Below are positions 15,161 to 23,951 of a stretch of DNA of 64,000 nt, piece after piece. The stretch covers positions 186,001 through 250,000 of the forward strand of contig NZ_NNRL01000151.1 of the NCBI RefSeq assembly GCF_002252505.1, written 5' to 3'. This DNA comes from Brucella grignonensis. GTDB taxonomy: Bacteria; Pseudomonadota; Alphaproteobacteria; Rhizobiales; Rhizobiaceae. Within the stretch, counting starts at the first letter, position 1. The number at the start of each line of letters is the position of its first letter. The translations under genes and the position numbers were made by a program. The notes under the pieces were generated by a model. That model did not search any database. It was given only the letters and a program-made list of their open reading frames with translations, and was not told the origin of the DNA.

Positions 15161-17871
15161 GCGTTCTTGTCCGTTTCTTGAACCGGCAGCGGTATGGTTA
15201 TTGCGAAACACGCACCGGACCCGTCAGCCCTGTTCCCGGCCCGAATGGTTCCGCCCATTGCTTCAGTAAAGCCACGCGCGATGGAAAGACCAAGACCGGT
15301 TCCTGCCTGCACATGATCACCCTTGCGCACGCGATAGAACGTATCGAAAATCCGTTCAAGATCGACATTGGGAATGCCGGGGCCATGATCGCTGATTTCG
15401 AGCATCACACGATCACGTTCGACATGCGCTTCAAGGGCGATTTCTGAACCTTGCGGCGCGTATTTTGCGGCATTGTCCAAAAGATTGAACAGCACCTGCT
15501 CGAACAAAACCGCATCGAGCCGCACCATGGGAAGGTCGGTTGGCACTGCCACCTCAACTTTGTGGTGCGCCAAAATCTTGGTGGCACGATGCAGCGCTGC
15601 GCCGACAATATCACCGAGATAATACTGCGACAGATTGGGCTCCATAGCGCCCGATTCAATCCGCGTCATGTCGAGCAGATTGGCGATGAAACGATTGAGC
15701 CGCTCGGATTGCTCGACAATGGTGGATAGCAATTCGGTGCGATCACTCTCGGGCAGCGAAGCAGAATAGTCGCGCAATGTGGTTGCCGCACCCATGATGC
15801 CTGCAAGCGGGGTCTTGAGATCATGCGATATCGAAGTGAGAAGCGCCGAGCGGAGCTTGTCTGCCTCTGCTGCAAGCTTTGCGCGCTCAACATCGCCAAC
15901 AAGCTGTACGCGTTCGATGGCAATGGCCGCCTGATCACTGAGCGCTTCAAAAAGCCTTTGCTGTTCCGGCGTAAGAATTGGCCCCTGCCGATCATTGTCG
16001 AGACCGATCACGCCCACGGAAGTTCGCGCGGTTTTAAGCGGAAGATAAAGCCGCTTGGCACCGGGCAGGGTATCAGCCCCGCGTCCCGCTGGCAGTTCAT
16101 GCTCCCAGGCCCAATGTGCGGCCGCAATATCGGCGTCGACAAGACTGTCATCCGGCGGATAGCCCGCACGAACGGCGATGCTTTCGCCTTCCGGCAACAG
16201 GATGACGACCCGTACCTTGAGCATGGAAGCGATCTGAAAGGCGGTTGCCCAGAGCACATCATCGAGCGAGCCGGTTCCTGCGAGCTTCTTACTGAAAAGA
16301 TAAAGGTCTTCCGTCATATGCGCGCGCTGGCGTGCGGCGGTCGCTTGCCGCTGGACACGGCTTGCCAGATTGCTGGCAACGAAGCTGACTAGCAGGAAGA
16401 ATAACAGCGCCACCACGCTTTCGGGATCGGCGATGGATAGCGTGTAGAGCGGGGAGAGGAAGAAAAAGTTATAGGCAAATGCGCTTAAAACCGAGACGAA
16501 CAATGCTGGCCAGAGGCCGAGGGTAACTGCAACACCGAGAACCCCGACCACGAAAACCAGTGCGATGCTTCGCACATCGAGAAATTGATCGAGCAGAAGA
16601 CCGACAGCAAGCGCGCAGACTGTGACAAGAGATGCAGCGAGATAAGGCTTGAGATTATAGCCGGTTGGATGGCTGACGGTTTTAATGCTGCGCGCGGAAG
16701 AACCAGCATTGTCGTGGTTCGCGGCGGCCGTGATATGAACGTCGATTGCGCCGGAATGGCGGATCAGTGCATGTCCGACGGAGCCTTCGATTGCCTCGCG
16801 CCAGCGCGGCTTGGCCGATTTTCCGGCAACGATATGCGTGAAATTATGCGTTGTGGCATAACGTACGAGGTCTTCGGCAATGCTTTGACCGGGAATAATG
16901 ATGGTCTCGCCGCCAAGCTGCTCGGCAAGTCGCATGGTTGCCGCAAGCCGATCCTTGGCTTCATCGGAAAGATTTGCCGAACGCGGCGTTTCAATATGAA
17001 TGGCGGCCCAAGGTGCCCGCATCCGATCCGCGAGTCGCCGCGCATAGCGGACCAGTGAAGCGCTGTTTGGACGCTGGTCGACCGCGACAAGCACTCTGTC
17101 ACCCGCAGCCCATGGCCCCTGAATAGCGTTGGCGCGCATATGGGTCAGCAACTGCTCGTCAACCCGCTGTGCGGTGCGGCGGAGTGCCAGCTCACGCAAA
17201 GCAGTCAGATTGCCGGGAGAAAAATAGTTGCGAATGGCGCGTTTTGCGGTTTTCGGCAGATAGATTTTGCCCTGATCGAGCCTCTTTATGAGATCATCCG
17301 GCGTGAGATCGATCAGTTCGATATCGTCGGCCCGGTCAATGATGCTGTCTGGCACGGTTTCACGCACGCGGATGCGCGTGATCTGCGCCACCACATCATT
17401 GAGGCTTTCGACATGCTGGATATTGAGCGTGGTATAGACATCAATCCCGCGCGCCAGAATTTCCTCGACATCCTGATAACGCTTGGGATGACGGCTGCCC
17501 GGTGCATTGGTATGGGCAAGCTCATCCACCAGAACCAGCTGCGGCTGCCTTGCCAAGATAGCGTCGATGTCCATCTCGTCGAGCCGGTGGCCATGATAGG
17601 ACACTTGCCTACGGTCGATGATCTCAAGCCCGTCGACAAGCGCTTCGGTTTCCTGGCGACCATGCGTCTCGACGATGCCGATCACCACATCGATGCCATC
17701 AGCCTTGCGGGCGCGGCCCGACATCAGCATTTCATAGGTCTTGCCAACGCCCGGAGCTGCGCCCAGAAATATTTTCAGACGGCCGCGCATTTCGCGCTCC
17801 GCCTGTTCAAGCAGCGCATCGGGGGAGGGTCTCATATCGCCAGCGCGAAGATCATCCGATACCAAGAGCAA
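15157..17871 (-). CDS. kdpD: Sensor histidine kinase KdpD
   Basis: About 900 residues. The N-terminal KdpD domain has Walker A GAAPGVGKT at 37-45 and is followed by a universal-stress-like domain. Four membrane helices lie around 405-500. A GAF-like region precedes the HisKA domain with the phospho-acceptor His683 (SISHDLKTPLAG) and the HATPase domain (DNAAKYAPQG, DHGPGIP, GTGLGLSIARG). It senses K+ or turgor status and phosphorylates KdpE. The start is uncertain: TTG at 17871 is preceded by AAGGA, while the ATG at 17835 (MRPSPDALLEQAE) gives the usual family N-terminus. It is separated from kdpC by two hairpins. Confidence 0.93.
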   Translation of the reverse strand: MLLVSDDLRAGDMRPSPDALLEQAEREMRGRLKIFLGAAPGVGKTYEMLMSGRARKADGIDVVIGIVETHGRQETEALVDGLEIIDRRQVSYHGHRLDEMDIDAILARQPQLVLVDELAHTNAPGSRHPKRYQDVEEILARGIDVYTTLNIQHVESLNDVVAQITRIRVRETVPDSIIDRADDIELIDLTPDDLIKRLDQGKIYLPKTAKRAIRNYFSPGNLTALRELALRRTAQRVDEQLLTHMRANAIQGPWAAGDRVLVAVDQRPNSASLVRYARRLADRMRAPWAAIHIETPRSANLSDEAKDRLAATMRLAEQLGGETIIIPGQSIAEDLVRYATTHNFTHIVAGKSAKPRWREAIEGSVGHALIRHSGAIDVHITAAANHDNAGSSARSIKTVSHPTGYNLKPYLAASLVTVCALAVGLLLDQFLDVRSIALVFVVGVLGVAVTLGLWPALFVSVLSAFAYNFFFLSPLYTLSIADPESVVALLFFLLVSFVASNLASRVQRQATAARQRAHMTEDLYLFSKKLAGTGSLDDVLWATAFQIASMLKVRVVILLPEGESIAVRAGYPPDDSLVDADIAAAHWAWEHELPAGRGADTLPGAKRLYLPLKTARTSVGVIGLDNDRQGPILTPEQQRLFEALSDQAAIAIERVQLVGDVERAKLAAEADKLRSALLTSISHDLKTPLAGIMGAATTLRDYSASLPESDRTELLSTIVEQSERLNRFIANLLDMTRIESGAMEPNLSQYYLGDIVGAALHRATKILAHHKVEVAVPTDLPMVRLDAVLFEQVLFNLLDNAAKYAPQGSEIALEAHVERDRVMLEISDHGPGIPNVDLERIFDTFYRVRKGDHVQAGTGLGLSIARGFTEAMGGTIRAGNRADGSGACFAITIPLPVQETDKNA

Positions 17872-17890
17872 GATCCTTGAAATGATAAGG

Positions 17891-17951
17891 CGGCGGGAAA
17901 ACCCGCCGGTAGAGCGGTTCCGGGTTTAGCAGAATCGTTGGAACCGCTCTA
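17891..17951. repeat. Two hairpins between kdpC and kdpD
   Basis: CGGCGGG-AAAA-CCCGCCG (17891-17908) is followed by TAGAGCGGTTCC pairing perfectly with GGAACCGCTCTA (17910-17921 and 17940-17951). TAGAGCG/CGCTCTA ends are shared with the longer palindromic elements at 22483 and 26055. Sitting between the pump and sensor genes, they may stabilise or attenuate the operon mRNA. Confidence 0.65.
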
Positions 17952-18021
17952 TTTCTTTGTTTTCAAGCATTATCCCACGCAAAGCCGCGATGCATTTTTG
18001 CTGGAAATGCTTTGATCTATT

Positions 18022-18594
18022 CTAATTACTACCCATTCTGTCCAGAACAAGATTGAGCTTCAGCACATTGACCACAGGCTCGCCCAGAAAACCAAGTTCG
18101 CGCTGCTCGATCTGCTGTTCGACGATACCGCGGAGGCTTGCCTCATCAAGTCCGCGTGCTTTGGCAACACGCGGCACCTGAAAAAGGGCTGCTTCCGGCG
18201 AGATATGCGGATCGAGACCACTTGCCGATGTCGTCACGAGATCAATCGGCACCTCAGCGTTGGGATTTCCTTGCCTGAGAGCATCCGCATCGGCTTTGAT
18301 GCGTTCGATCAGCACCGGATTGGTTGGCCCCAAATTGGAGCCACCTGAACTGGCTGCATCATAGCCCTCCTTGCCGGCTGCAGAAGGTCGGCCATGGAAA
18401 TAGCGGTCGCCTGCAAATTTCTGCCCGATCCGTTCGGAACCGATCACCTTGCCGTCTTTCTCGATCAGGCTGCCATTGGCCTGTTGAGGAAAGATGGCCT
18501 GCGCAAGACCGGTCATGCCGAGCGGATAAATCAGCCCTGTGATGGCAGTAAGGGCAACGATCATGACGAGGGCTGGACGAAGTTGTTTCAGCAT
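18022..18594 (-). CDS. kdpC: K+-transporting ATPase subunit KdpC
   Basis: A 190-residue single-span membrane subunit that stabilises the KdpFABC complex and aids K+ capture. The start at 18594 gives [20 protein letters not shown], with the TM helix at residues 8-30. Family hallmarks are [41 protein letters not shown] and [11 protein letters not shown]. Upstream in-frame codons overlap kdpB and are less likely. It starts 10 bp after the kdpB stop. Confidence 0.95.
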   Translation of the reverse strand: MLKQLRPALVMIVALTAITGLIYPLGMTGLAQAIFPQQANGSLIEKDGKVIGSERIGQKFAGDRYFHGRPSAAGKEGYDAASSGGSNLGPTNPVLIERIKADADALRQGNPNAEVPIDLVTTSASGLDPHISPEAALFQVPRVAKARGLDEASLRGIVEQQIEQRELGFLGEPVVNVLKLNLVLDRMGSN

Positions 18595-18604
18595 TTTCTT
18601 ATCC

Positions 18605-20662
18605 TTAAACCAGACCAAGAGCGACGATGGCCATATCAATGGCTTTGATGCCGATGAACGGAACAATGACGCCGCCAAGGCCATAGATCAGCAGATTGCG
18701 CGACAGCAGGGCGCCTGCACCGACGGGCTTGTAAGTGACGCCCTTCAGCGACAGCGGGATCAGCGCCACGATGATGAGTGCATTGAAGATGATCGCTGAG
18801 AGGATCGCGCTTTGCGGTGTTGCAAGACCCATGATGTTGAGCGCGCCAAGCTGCGGATAGAAGGCGAGGAACATCGCCGGGATGATCGCAAAATACTTGG
18901 CGATATCATTGGCAATCGAGAAGGTCGTCAGCGCTCCGCGTGTCATCAGCAATTGCTTGCCGATCTCAACAATCTCGATGAGTTTGGTCGGATCGCTGTC
19001 GAGATCGACCATGTTACCGGCCTCGCGCGCGGCAACCGTACCCGTATTCATGGCAACGCCGACATCGGCCTGTGCCAAGGCTGGCGCGTCATTGGTACCA
19101 TCGCCGCACATGGCCACAAGCTTGCCCTTGGCCTGTTCCTCACGGATGAGTTCGAGCTTGTTTTCAGGTGTTGCCTGCGCCAGAAAATCATCGACACCTG
19201 CTTCTGCAGCAATCGCAGCTGCGGTCATAGGATTATCGCCGGTGATCATTACAGTGCGGATACCCATGCGACGCAGTTCAGTGAAACGCTCGCGGATACC
19301 GCCCTTGACGATATCCTTGAGGTGAATGACGCCAAGCAGGCGGCCATCCTTGCTGACTGCCAGCGGCGTTCCGCCGGATTTGGCTATCGTGTCGGCAATG
19401 GCTTGCAGTTCATGAACGGTCTTCTCATCCGACGTTGCATGTTTGAGCACCGCATCAACCGCACCCTTGCGGATCGATGATCCGTCAACATCGACACCGC
19501 TCATCCGGCTTTGCGCCGTGAAAGGCACGAAGCTCGCATTCAGGCTCTGCATGTCGCGGCCGCGCATGTCGTATTTTTCCTTGGCAAGAACGACGATGGA
19601 GCGGCCTTCCGGCGTTTCGTCGGCAAGCGAGGCCAATTGTGCGGCATCGGCAAGGGCCAGTTCATTCACACCGCTGACCGGCATGAAGGCGGTGGCCTGT
19701 CGATTGCCGAGCGTGATCGTGCCGGTCTTGTCGAGCAAAAGCGTGTCAACATCACCGGCAGCTTCCACCGCACGACCGGACATCGCAAGCACATTGAAAC
19801 GCACCAGACGGTCCATACCTGCAATGCCGATTGCCGACAAAAGTGCGCCGATTGTGGTCGGGATCAGGGTCACGAAAAGGGCAACCAGCACGATGACGGG
19901 GATATAGCCGCCCGCATAGGAGGCAAAGCTCGGAATTGTCACGACAGCCAGAACGAAGATCAGCGTCATGCCTGCAAGCAGGATGTTGAGCGCGATTTCG
20001 TTTGGCGTCTTCTGGCGTTCAGCCCCTTCGACAAGGCTGATCATCTTGTCGATGAAGGTCGAACCCTGTGCTGCCGTGATGCGGACCTTGATCCAGTCAG
20101 ACAGAACCTGCGTGCCGCCCGTGACCGCAGAGCGGTCGCCGCCCGATTCACGAATGACCGGAGCGGATTCACCGGTGATGGCTGCTTCGTTGACGGAAGC
20201 GACACCTTCGATGACTTCACCATCGGATGGAATGATGTCGCCTGCTTCAACGATCACCACATCGCCGACCTTGAGGCTTGTGCCAGGTACGGTCGTAAAG
20301 TCTTTCTGGCCTATATCACGGAGCAGTTTGGCCTGGGTTTCCGTGCGGGTGCGACGCAGGGATTCCGCCTGTGCTTTGCCGCGACCCTCGGCGACGGCTT
20401 CGGCAAAATTGGCAAACAACACCGTGAACCAGAGCCACAGCACGATCTGGAACGAAAAGCCGATATTGGCACCGCTGGTCGCGACGTCCTTCAACAGAAG
20501 AACGGTGGTGAGCAGCGAGACGACAGCCACGACGAACATGACGGGATTGCGCGCAAGGCTCTTGGGGTTGAGCTTGCGAAAGGCATCGCCGATGGCGGGA
20601 ATGAGGATGCGGGCATCAAGCATGCCGGTTTTAACTACTTTTGTGGATTGGGACTTGCTCAT
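18605..20662 (-). CDS. kdpB: K+-transporting P-type ATPase subunit KdpB
   Basis: Catalytic P-type ATPase of 685 residues that hydrolyses ATP to drive K+ through KdpA. The phosphorylated aspartate is Asp311 in [13 protein letters not shown] is seen in [10 protein letters not shown] near 155, and [18 protein letters not shown] in the hinge. Membrane helices are grouped near 35-85, 215-275 and 575-685. Its ATG overlaps the stop of a 33-codon open frame (ATGA) that itself overlaps the end of kdpA. Confidence 0.97.
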   Translation of the reverse strand: MSKSQSTKVVKTGMLDARILIPAIGDAFRKLNPKSLARNPVMFVVAVVSLLTTVLLLKDVATSGANIGFSFQIVLWLWFTVLFANFAEAVAEGRGKAQAESLRRTRTETQAKLLRDIGQKDFTTVPGTSLKVGDVVIVEAGDIIPSDGEVIEGVASVNEAAITGESAPVIRESGGDRSAVTGGTQVLSDWIKVRITAAQGSTFIDKMISLVEGAERQKTPNEIALNILLAGMTLIFVLAVVTIPSFASYAGGYIPVIVLVALFVTLIPTTIGALLSAIGIAGMDRLVRFNVLAMSGRAVEAAGDVDTLLLDKTGTITLGNRQATAFMPVSGVNELALADAAQLASLADETPEGRSIVVLAKEKYDMRGRDMQSLNASFVPFTAQSRMSGVDVDGSSIRKGAVDAVLKHATSDEKTVHELQAIADTIAKSGGTPLAVSKDGRLLGVIHLKDIVKGGIRERFTELRRMGIRTVMITGDNPMTAAAIAAEAGVDDFLAQATPENKLELIREEQAKGKLVAMCGDGTNDAPALAQADVGVAMNTGTVAAREAGNMVDLDSDPTKLIEIVEIGKQLLMTRGALTTFSIANDIAKYFAIIPAMFLAFYPQLGALNIMGLATPQSAILSAIIFNALIIVALIPLSLKGVTYKPVGAGALLSRNLLIYGLGGVIVPFIGIKAIDMAIVALGLV

Positions 20663-20760
20663 AGGGAACTCCGGAAAAGCGGACCCAGAAATTCTGCAGC
20701 AAAGACAATCATCAGCACTGCTGCGAGGAAGAAGAGAATGATGTTTAAGGGGCTGATCAT
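20659..20760 (-). CDS. 33-residue hydrophobic ORF coupled to kdpA and kdpB
   Basis: ATG at 20760 overlaps the kdpA stop (ATGA), and the stop TGA at 20659-20661 overlaps the kdpB start (ATGA). The peptide begins [20 protein letters not shown] and ends [13 protein letters not shown]. It has one predicted membrane helix with a short basic tail. Open frame, exact end-to-end coupling and membrane character argue for a real small protein, either an extra KdpF-like subunit or a translation-coupling cistron. No ribosome site of its own is obvious. I do not recognise it in known Kdp operons. Confidence 0.6.
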   Translation of the reverse strand: MISPLNIILFFLAAVLMIVFAAEFLGPLFRSSL

Positions 20761-22463
20761 TGGAAGGTCTGCCCGTTGATCATTGCAAGATGTTCAGCCA
20801 CAGGTCCGAGCGCCAGCGCCGGGAAGAAGATGAGGCCACCCACAACGAGAATGACACCGATCAGAAGACCGACGAAAAGCGGCCCATGGGTCGGGAATGT
20901 CCCGGCAGATTCGGGCGCTGCCTTCTTGGCAACCAGTGAACCTGCAATTGCCAGTGCCGGAACGATGACCAGAAAGCGGCCCATCAGCATCGCAAGACCG
21001 ATGGTGATGTTGTACCAGGGCGTGTTGCCCGAGAGACCGCCAAAGGCTGAGCCGTTATTGGCTGTGCCAGACGTATAGGCATAGAGGATTTCCGAAAAGC
21101 CGTGCGGTCCGGGATTGGCAATCGATGCAAGGCCGGTCGGAATGACCGAGGCAATAGCGGTAAAGCCAAGGATCGACAGCGGCAGGCAGAGGACGGCAAG
21201 CATGGCCATCTTCACTTCTTTGGCCTCAATCTTCTTGCCCAGATATTCCGGAGTGCGTCCGACCATCAGACCGGCGACAAAGATTGCAACAACCACAAAC
21301 AGAATGATGCCGTAGAAGCCTGCGCCCACGCCGCCGATAATGATTTCACCCAGCATCATGTTGATCATGGGGATCATGCCGCCAAGCGCCATCATGCTGT
21401 CATGCATGGCAATGACTGCGCCACAGGACGCGGCTGTCGTCACCACTGCAAACAGGGTCGACATGGCGATCCCGAAGCGGGTTTCCTTGCCTTCCATATT
21501 GCCGCCATCAATGCCAAGCGCATGGATCAGCGGATTGCCCGCAGCTTCTGCCCAGTAGCAAATGGCAACACCAGCCACGAAAAGCACGCCCATCGCGGCG
21601 AAGATCGCCCAGCCCTGCTTCTCATTACCGACCATGCGGCCAAACACATTGGTGAGGCTGGCACCGATCGCGAAGATCGCTACCATCTGGATCATGTTCG
21701 AGATGGCGTCTGGATTTTCAAACGGATGTGCGGAGTTGGCATTGAAAAAGCCACCGCCATTGGTGCCGAGCATCTTGATGGCAAGCTGCGAGGCGACCGG
21801 GCCAAGTGCTATGACCTGACGCGCACCTTCAAGCGTGGTGGCTTCGACATAGGAGCCGAGCGTTTGCGGCACGCCAAGTGCGACAAAGGCCAGTGTCATG
21901 AGGATGCAAAGCGGCAGCAGGATATAGAGTACGCAGCGCGTGAGGTCGATCCAGAAATTGCCTAGCGTCTTCATGGATTTGCGCGAGAAAGCGCGAATGA
22001 GCGCCATGGCAATGGACACACCCGTTGCGGCCGAAACGAAGTTCTGAACCGTGAGACCAGCCATCTGAGTGAGGTAGGACATGGTGCTTTCGCCGCCATA
22101 GTTCTGCCAGTTGGTGTTGGTCACAAAACTTGTTGCCGTGTTGAAGGCGAGGTCCGCAGGCACATTGCTCATGCCCATCGGGTTGAAAGGCAGAGAACCT
22201 TGCGAACGCTGCAGGAAATAGAGCAGCAGGAAGCCCGCGAGATTGAACAGCAGCATGGCGGCTGTATAACTCGTCCAGTGCTGTTCCTCACGCTCGCTTG
22301 TGCCCGCCAGACGATAAAGTCCCCGTTCGATGGGAACGAGAACAGGCGAAAGGAAGGTGCGCTCGCCATTGAAAACGCGCGTTATATAGCCGCCGAGCGG
22401 CTTTACGAGCGCGATGATGATCCCGCAAAAGATGAGGATCTGTATCCATCCATTGATTGTCAT
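20757..22463 (-). CDS. kdpA: K+-transporting ATPase subunit KdpA
   Basis: K+ channel-like subunit of 568 residues in the KdpFABC pump, related to the Trk/Ktr superfamily. The start at 22463 ([12 protein letters not shown]) follows GGGAAAAACC; a TTG 12 bp earlier is less likely. Selectivity-filter regions are recognisable, e.g. [49 protein letters not shown] and [14 protein letters not shown]. About ten hydrophobic segments are present. The gap to kdpF is filled by a 103-bp palindromic repeat. Confidence 0.97.
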   Translation of the reverse strand: MTINGWIQILIFCGIIIALVKPLGGYITRVFNGERTFLSPVLVPIERGLYRLAGTSEREEQHWTSYTAAMLLFNLAGFLLLYFLQRSQGSLPFNPMGMSNVPADLAFNTATSFVTNTNWQNYGGESTMSYLTQMAGLTVQNFVSAATGVSIAMALIRAFSRKSMKTLGNFWIDLTRCVLYILLPLCILMTLAFVALGVPQTLGSYVEATTLEGARQVIALGPVASQLAIKMLGTNGGGFFNANSAHPFENPDAISNMIQMVAIFAIGASLTNVFGRMVGNEKQGWAIFAAMGVLFVAGVAICYWAEAAGNPLIHALGIDGGNMEGKETRFGIAMSTLFAVVTTAASCGAVIAMHDSMMALGGMIPMINMMLGEIIIGGVGAGFYGIILFVVVAIFVAGLMVGRTPEYLGKKIEAKEVKMAMLAVLCLPLSILGFTAIASVIPTGLASIANPGPHGFSEILYAYTSGTANNGSAFGGLSGNTPWYNITIGLAMLMGRFLVIVPALAIAGSLVAKKAAPESAGTFPTHGPLFVGLLIGVILVVGGLIFFPALALGPVAEHLAMINGQTFQ

Positions 22464-22482
22464 GGTTTTTCCCAAGCCCGAT

Positions 22483-22585
22483 TAGAGCGCGTTTCGATCT
22501 GATTGAAACAGATCGGCGCTCTAAATCTTTGGTTTAACGCGCATCTTATCCGAAATTGGCTTCCCACTTTTCGGGATGCGCTCTA
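22483..22585. repeat. 103-bp palindromic repeat between kdpF and kdpA
   Basis: The ends are inverted repeats (TAGAGCGC and GCGCTCTA). Inside is a hairpin CGATCTG/CAGATCG and a second arm ending TTTTCGGGATGCGCTCTA. A close relative is at 26055-26158. Size and structure recall the Bru-RS repeats of Brucella (about 103-105 bp), though identity could not be checked. Confidence 0.75.
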
Positions 22586-22605
22586 GGCTCAAATTAACTG
22601 CTTAT

Positions 22606-22695
22606 TCAGAACCGTTCCGGACGTATCAGCGCGTAAAGAAGGTAGGCGGCAACAAAGGCCGCGACCAAAGCGCCTGCGATATACTCAATCAGCAT
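22606..22695 (-). CDS. kdpF: K+-transporting ATPase subunit KdpF
   Basis: A 29-residue single-helix subunit of the Kdp pump that stabilises the complex. The protein starts MLIEYIAGALVAAFVAAYLL and ends YALIRPERF, the usual KdpF pattern with a C-terminal ALIRPE-F motif. The ATG at 22695 follows GAGGAACCTGCC, whose GAGG overlaps the stop of the small ORF upstream. It is the third minus-strand element before kdpA and is easily missed because of its size. Confidence 0.92.
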   Translation of the reverse strand: MLIEYIAGALVAAFVAAYLLYALIRPERF

Positions 22696-22705
22696 GGCAG
22701 GTTCC

Positions 22706-22792
22706 TCAAAGCTTCTCGCAAAGACGCAAATAGCCAAACAGCATTACGAAAAAAGCGATGCCGATACCAAGAACGGCGATATCCATTGTCAT
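22706..22792 (-). CDS. 28-residue hydrophobic ORF ahead of kdpF
   Basis: The frame from 22792 encodes a peptide beginning MTMDIAVLGIGIAFFVMLFG and ending YLRLCEKL, a single membrane helix with a charged C-terminal tail. It ends 10 bp before the kdpF start, and its stop (TGAGG) supplies part of the kdpF ribosome site. A second ATG, two codons in, is also possible. It looks like the first cistron of the kdp operon. Small one-helix peptides of similar design occur near kdp genes elsewhere, from memory, but I cannot name a family. The function is unknown. Confidence 0.6.
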   Translation of the reverse strand: MTMDIAVLGIGIAFFVMLFGYLRLCEKL

Positions 22793-22932
22793 TTTGATTG
22801 CCCCCGGCCTGATTGCCTGTGGGGCTCCCTGTTTCACGCGGGCATTATGCTGCCGCTGTGCATAGGGTTTCGAGAGAGGGGAAAAGGCCGAAAAATAAAA
22901 AAGTCATATATGTTTTGGCGTCGGATGTGCAT

Positions 22933-22968
22933 GAAAACAAAAAGCGCGCAGCTGGTTGCGACGCGCTT
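22933..22968 (-). terminator. Terminator of the asparaginase transcript
   Basis: On the minus strand AAGCGCG and CGCGCTT pair around a 13-nt loop and are followed by TTTTTGTTTT. It is located 25-60 bp after the asparaginase stop and before the kdp promoter region. Confidence 0.7.
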
Positions 22969-22992
22969 CAGGTTTCAATTTTGCGATGCGCG

Positions 22993-23943
22993 TTATGGGT
23001 TCAGATCGTCAAAAGCCTTTGTGATCGCATCTTTCGGGCTTTTGCTGGCAATCAGGCTTGCCAGAAGAATCCGCGCCTGACCCGGACGCAGGGTCTGCGA
23101 ATGCACAGCACCGGCTGCAACCAGGTCATGGCCGCCACCGCCGCCGCCATAACCCGGCACCAGCACGCCGGTCGGAACACGGCTTGAAACCACCACCGGG
23201 ATATTGCGTTTCGTGCATTGCTTCACGGCTTCAACGATTGTCGCATTGGCATTGCCGGAGCCGAGAGCTGCCAGCACGATACCCTGGCACCCTGCCTGAA
23301 TGCTGGCCTGAATATGCACGTCATCGCAACCGGGATGGATGGCAACAATATCGACCCGTGTTGCGCTGACCGATGCGGGCAGGCGGATTGCATCCGGTCT
23401 TTCCAGATCGCGAACCGACCGGAAAGCATCGGCGTGGTCACTGCTGAACTTGAATGCGCCCCATGCAGGCACGATCCTGCCGCCAAAGGCGATAAGCACG
23501 CCTTTTTCCGCATTGGCCGGGTCTGTTGCGAGATTGATTGCAGTCGTCAGATTGGATGGACCATCCGCACCGGGATGATCAGCGGTGAACTGCGCGCCGG
23601 TGAAAATCACCGGCTTGGAAAGATGGCGTTGCAGGTGAACGAGCAGCACCGTTTCTTCCATGGCATCCGTGCCATGCAGCACCACAATGCCATGAATCTC
23701 AGGATCTGCAATCTGCGCTGCAACCGCATCGGAGATGGTTTGCATATCGATCAGTGTCAGGCTGGATGAATCCTTGGCCATCAGATCGATTGGGCGCAGC
23801 CGTGCGCCGACATCGCCAAGGGTTGCAAGCAGATCGTCGCCATTGAGCGTCGGCGTGGCTGCGCCATCTTCCCCGCGCTTGCTTGCAATAGTTCCACCGG
23901 TGGCGATGACCGCCACCAATGGTTTGAATTGCGAATTATTCAC
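22993..23943 (-). CDS. L-asparaginase (type I/II family)
   Basis: Hydrolyses L-asparagine to aspartate and ammonia. The 316-residue protein starts at GTG 23943, 5 bp after GAGGGG. The first catalytic motif is ATGGTIAS (nucleophile Thr18) and the second is VLHGTDAMEET. Further typical segments are PVIFTGAQ and ADGPSNL. A Gly-rich loop, GYGGGGGGHDL, lies near the C-terminus. No signal peptide is seen, so it is likely cytoplasmic. It follows the asparagine permease gene by 8 bp, forming an uptake-and-degradation pair. A substrate other than asparagine, e.g. glutamine, cannot be excluded. Confidence 0.88.
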   Translation of the reverse strand: MNNSQFKPLVAVIATGGTIASKRGEDGAATPTLNGDDLLATLGDVGARLRPIDLMAKDSSSLTLIDMQTISDAVAAQIADPEIHGIVVLHGTDAMEETVLLVHLQRHLSKPVIFTGAQFTADHPGADGPSNLTTAINLATDPANAEKGVLIAFGGRIVPAWGAFKFSSDHADAFRSVRDLERPDAIRLPASVSATRVDIVAIHPGCDDVHIQASIQAGCQGIVLAALGSGNANATIVEAVKQCTKRNIPVVVSSRVPTGVLVPGYGGGGGGHDLVAAGAVHSQTLRPGQARILLASLIASKSPKDAITKAFDDLNP

Positions 23944-23951
23944 TCTGCCCC

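Noticed and set aside
19511-20779. 422-codon open frame opposite kdpB
   Set aside because: Low-complexity His/Asp/Gln-rich product, a shadow of kdpB.
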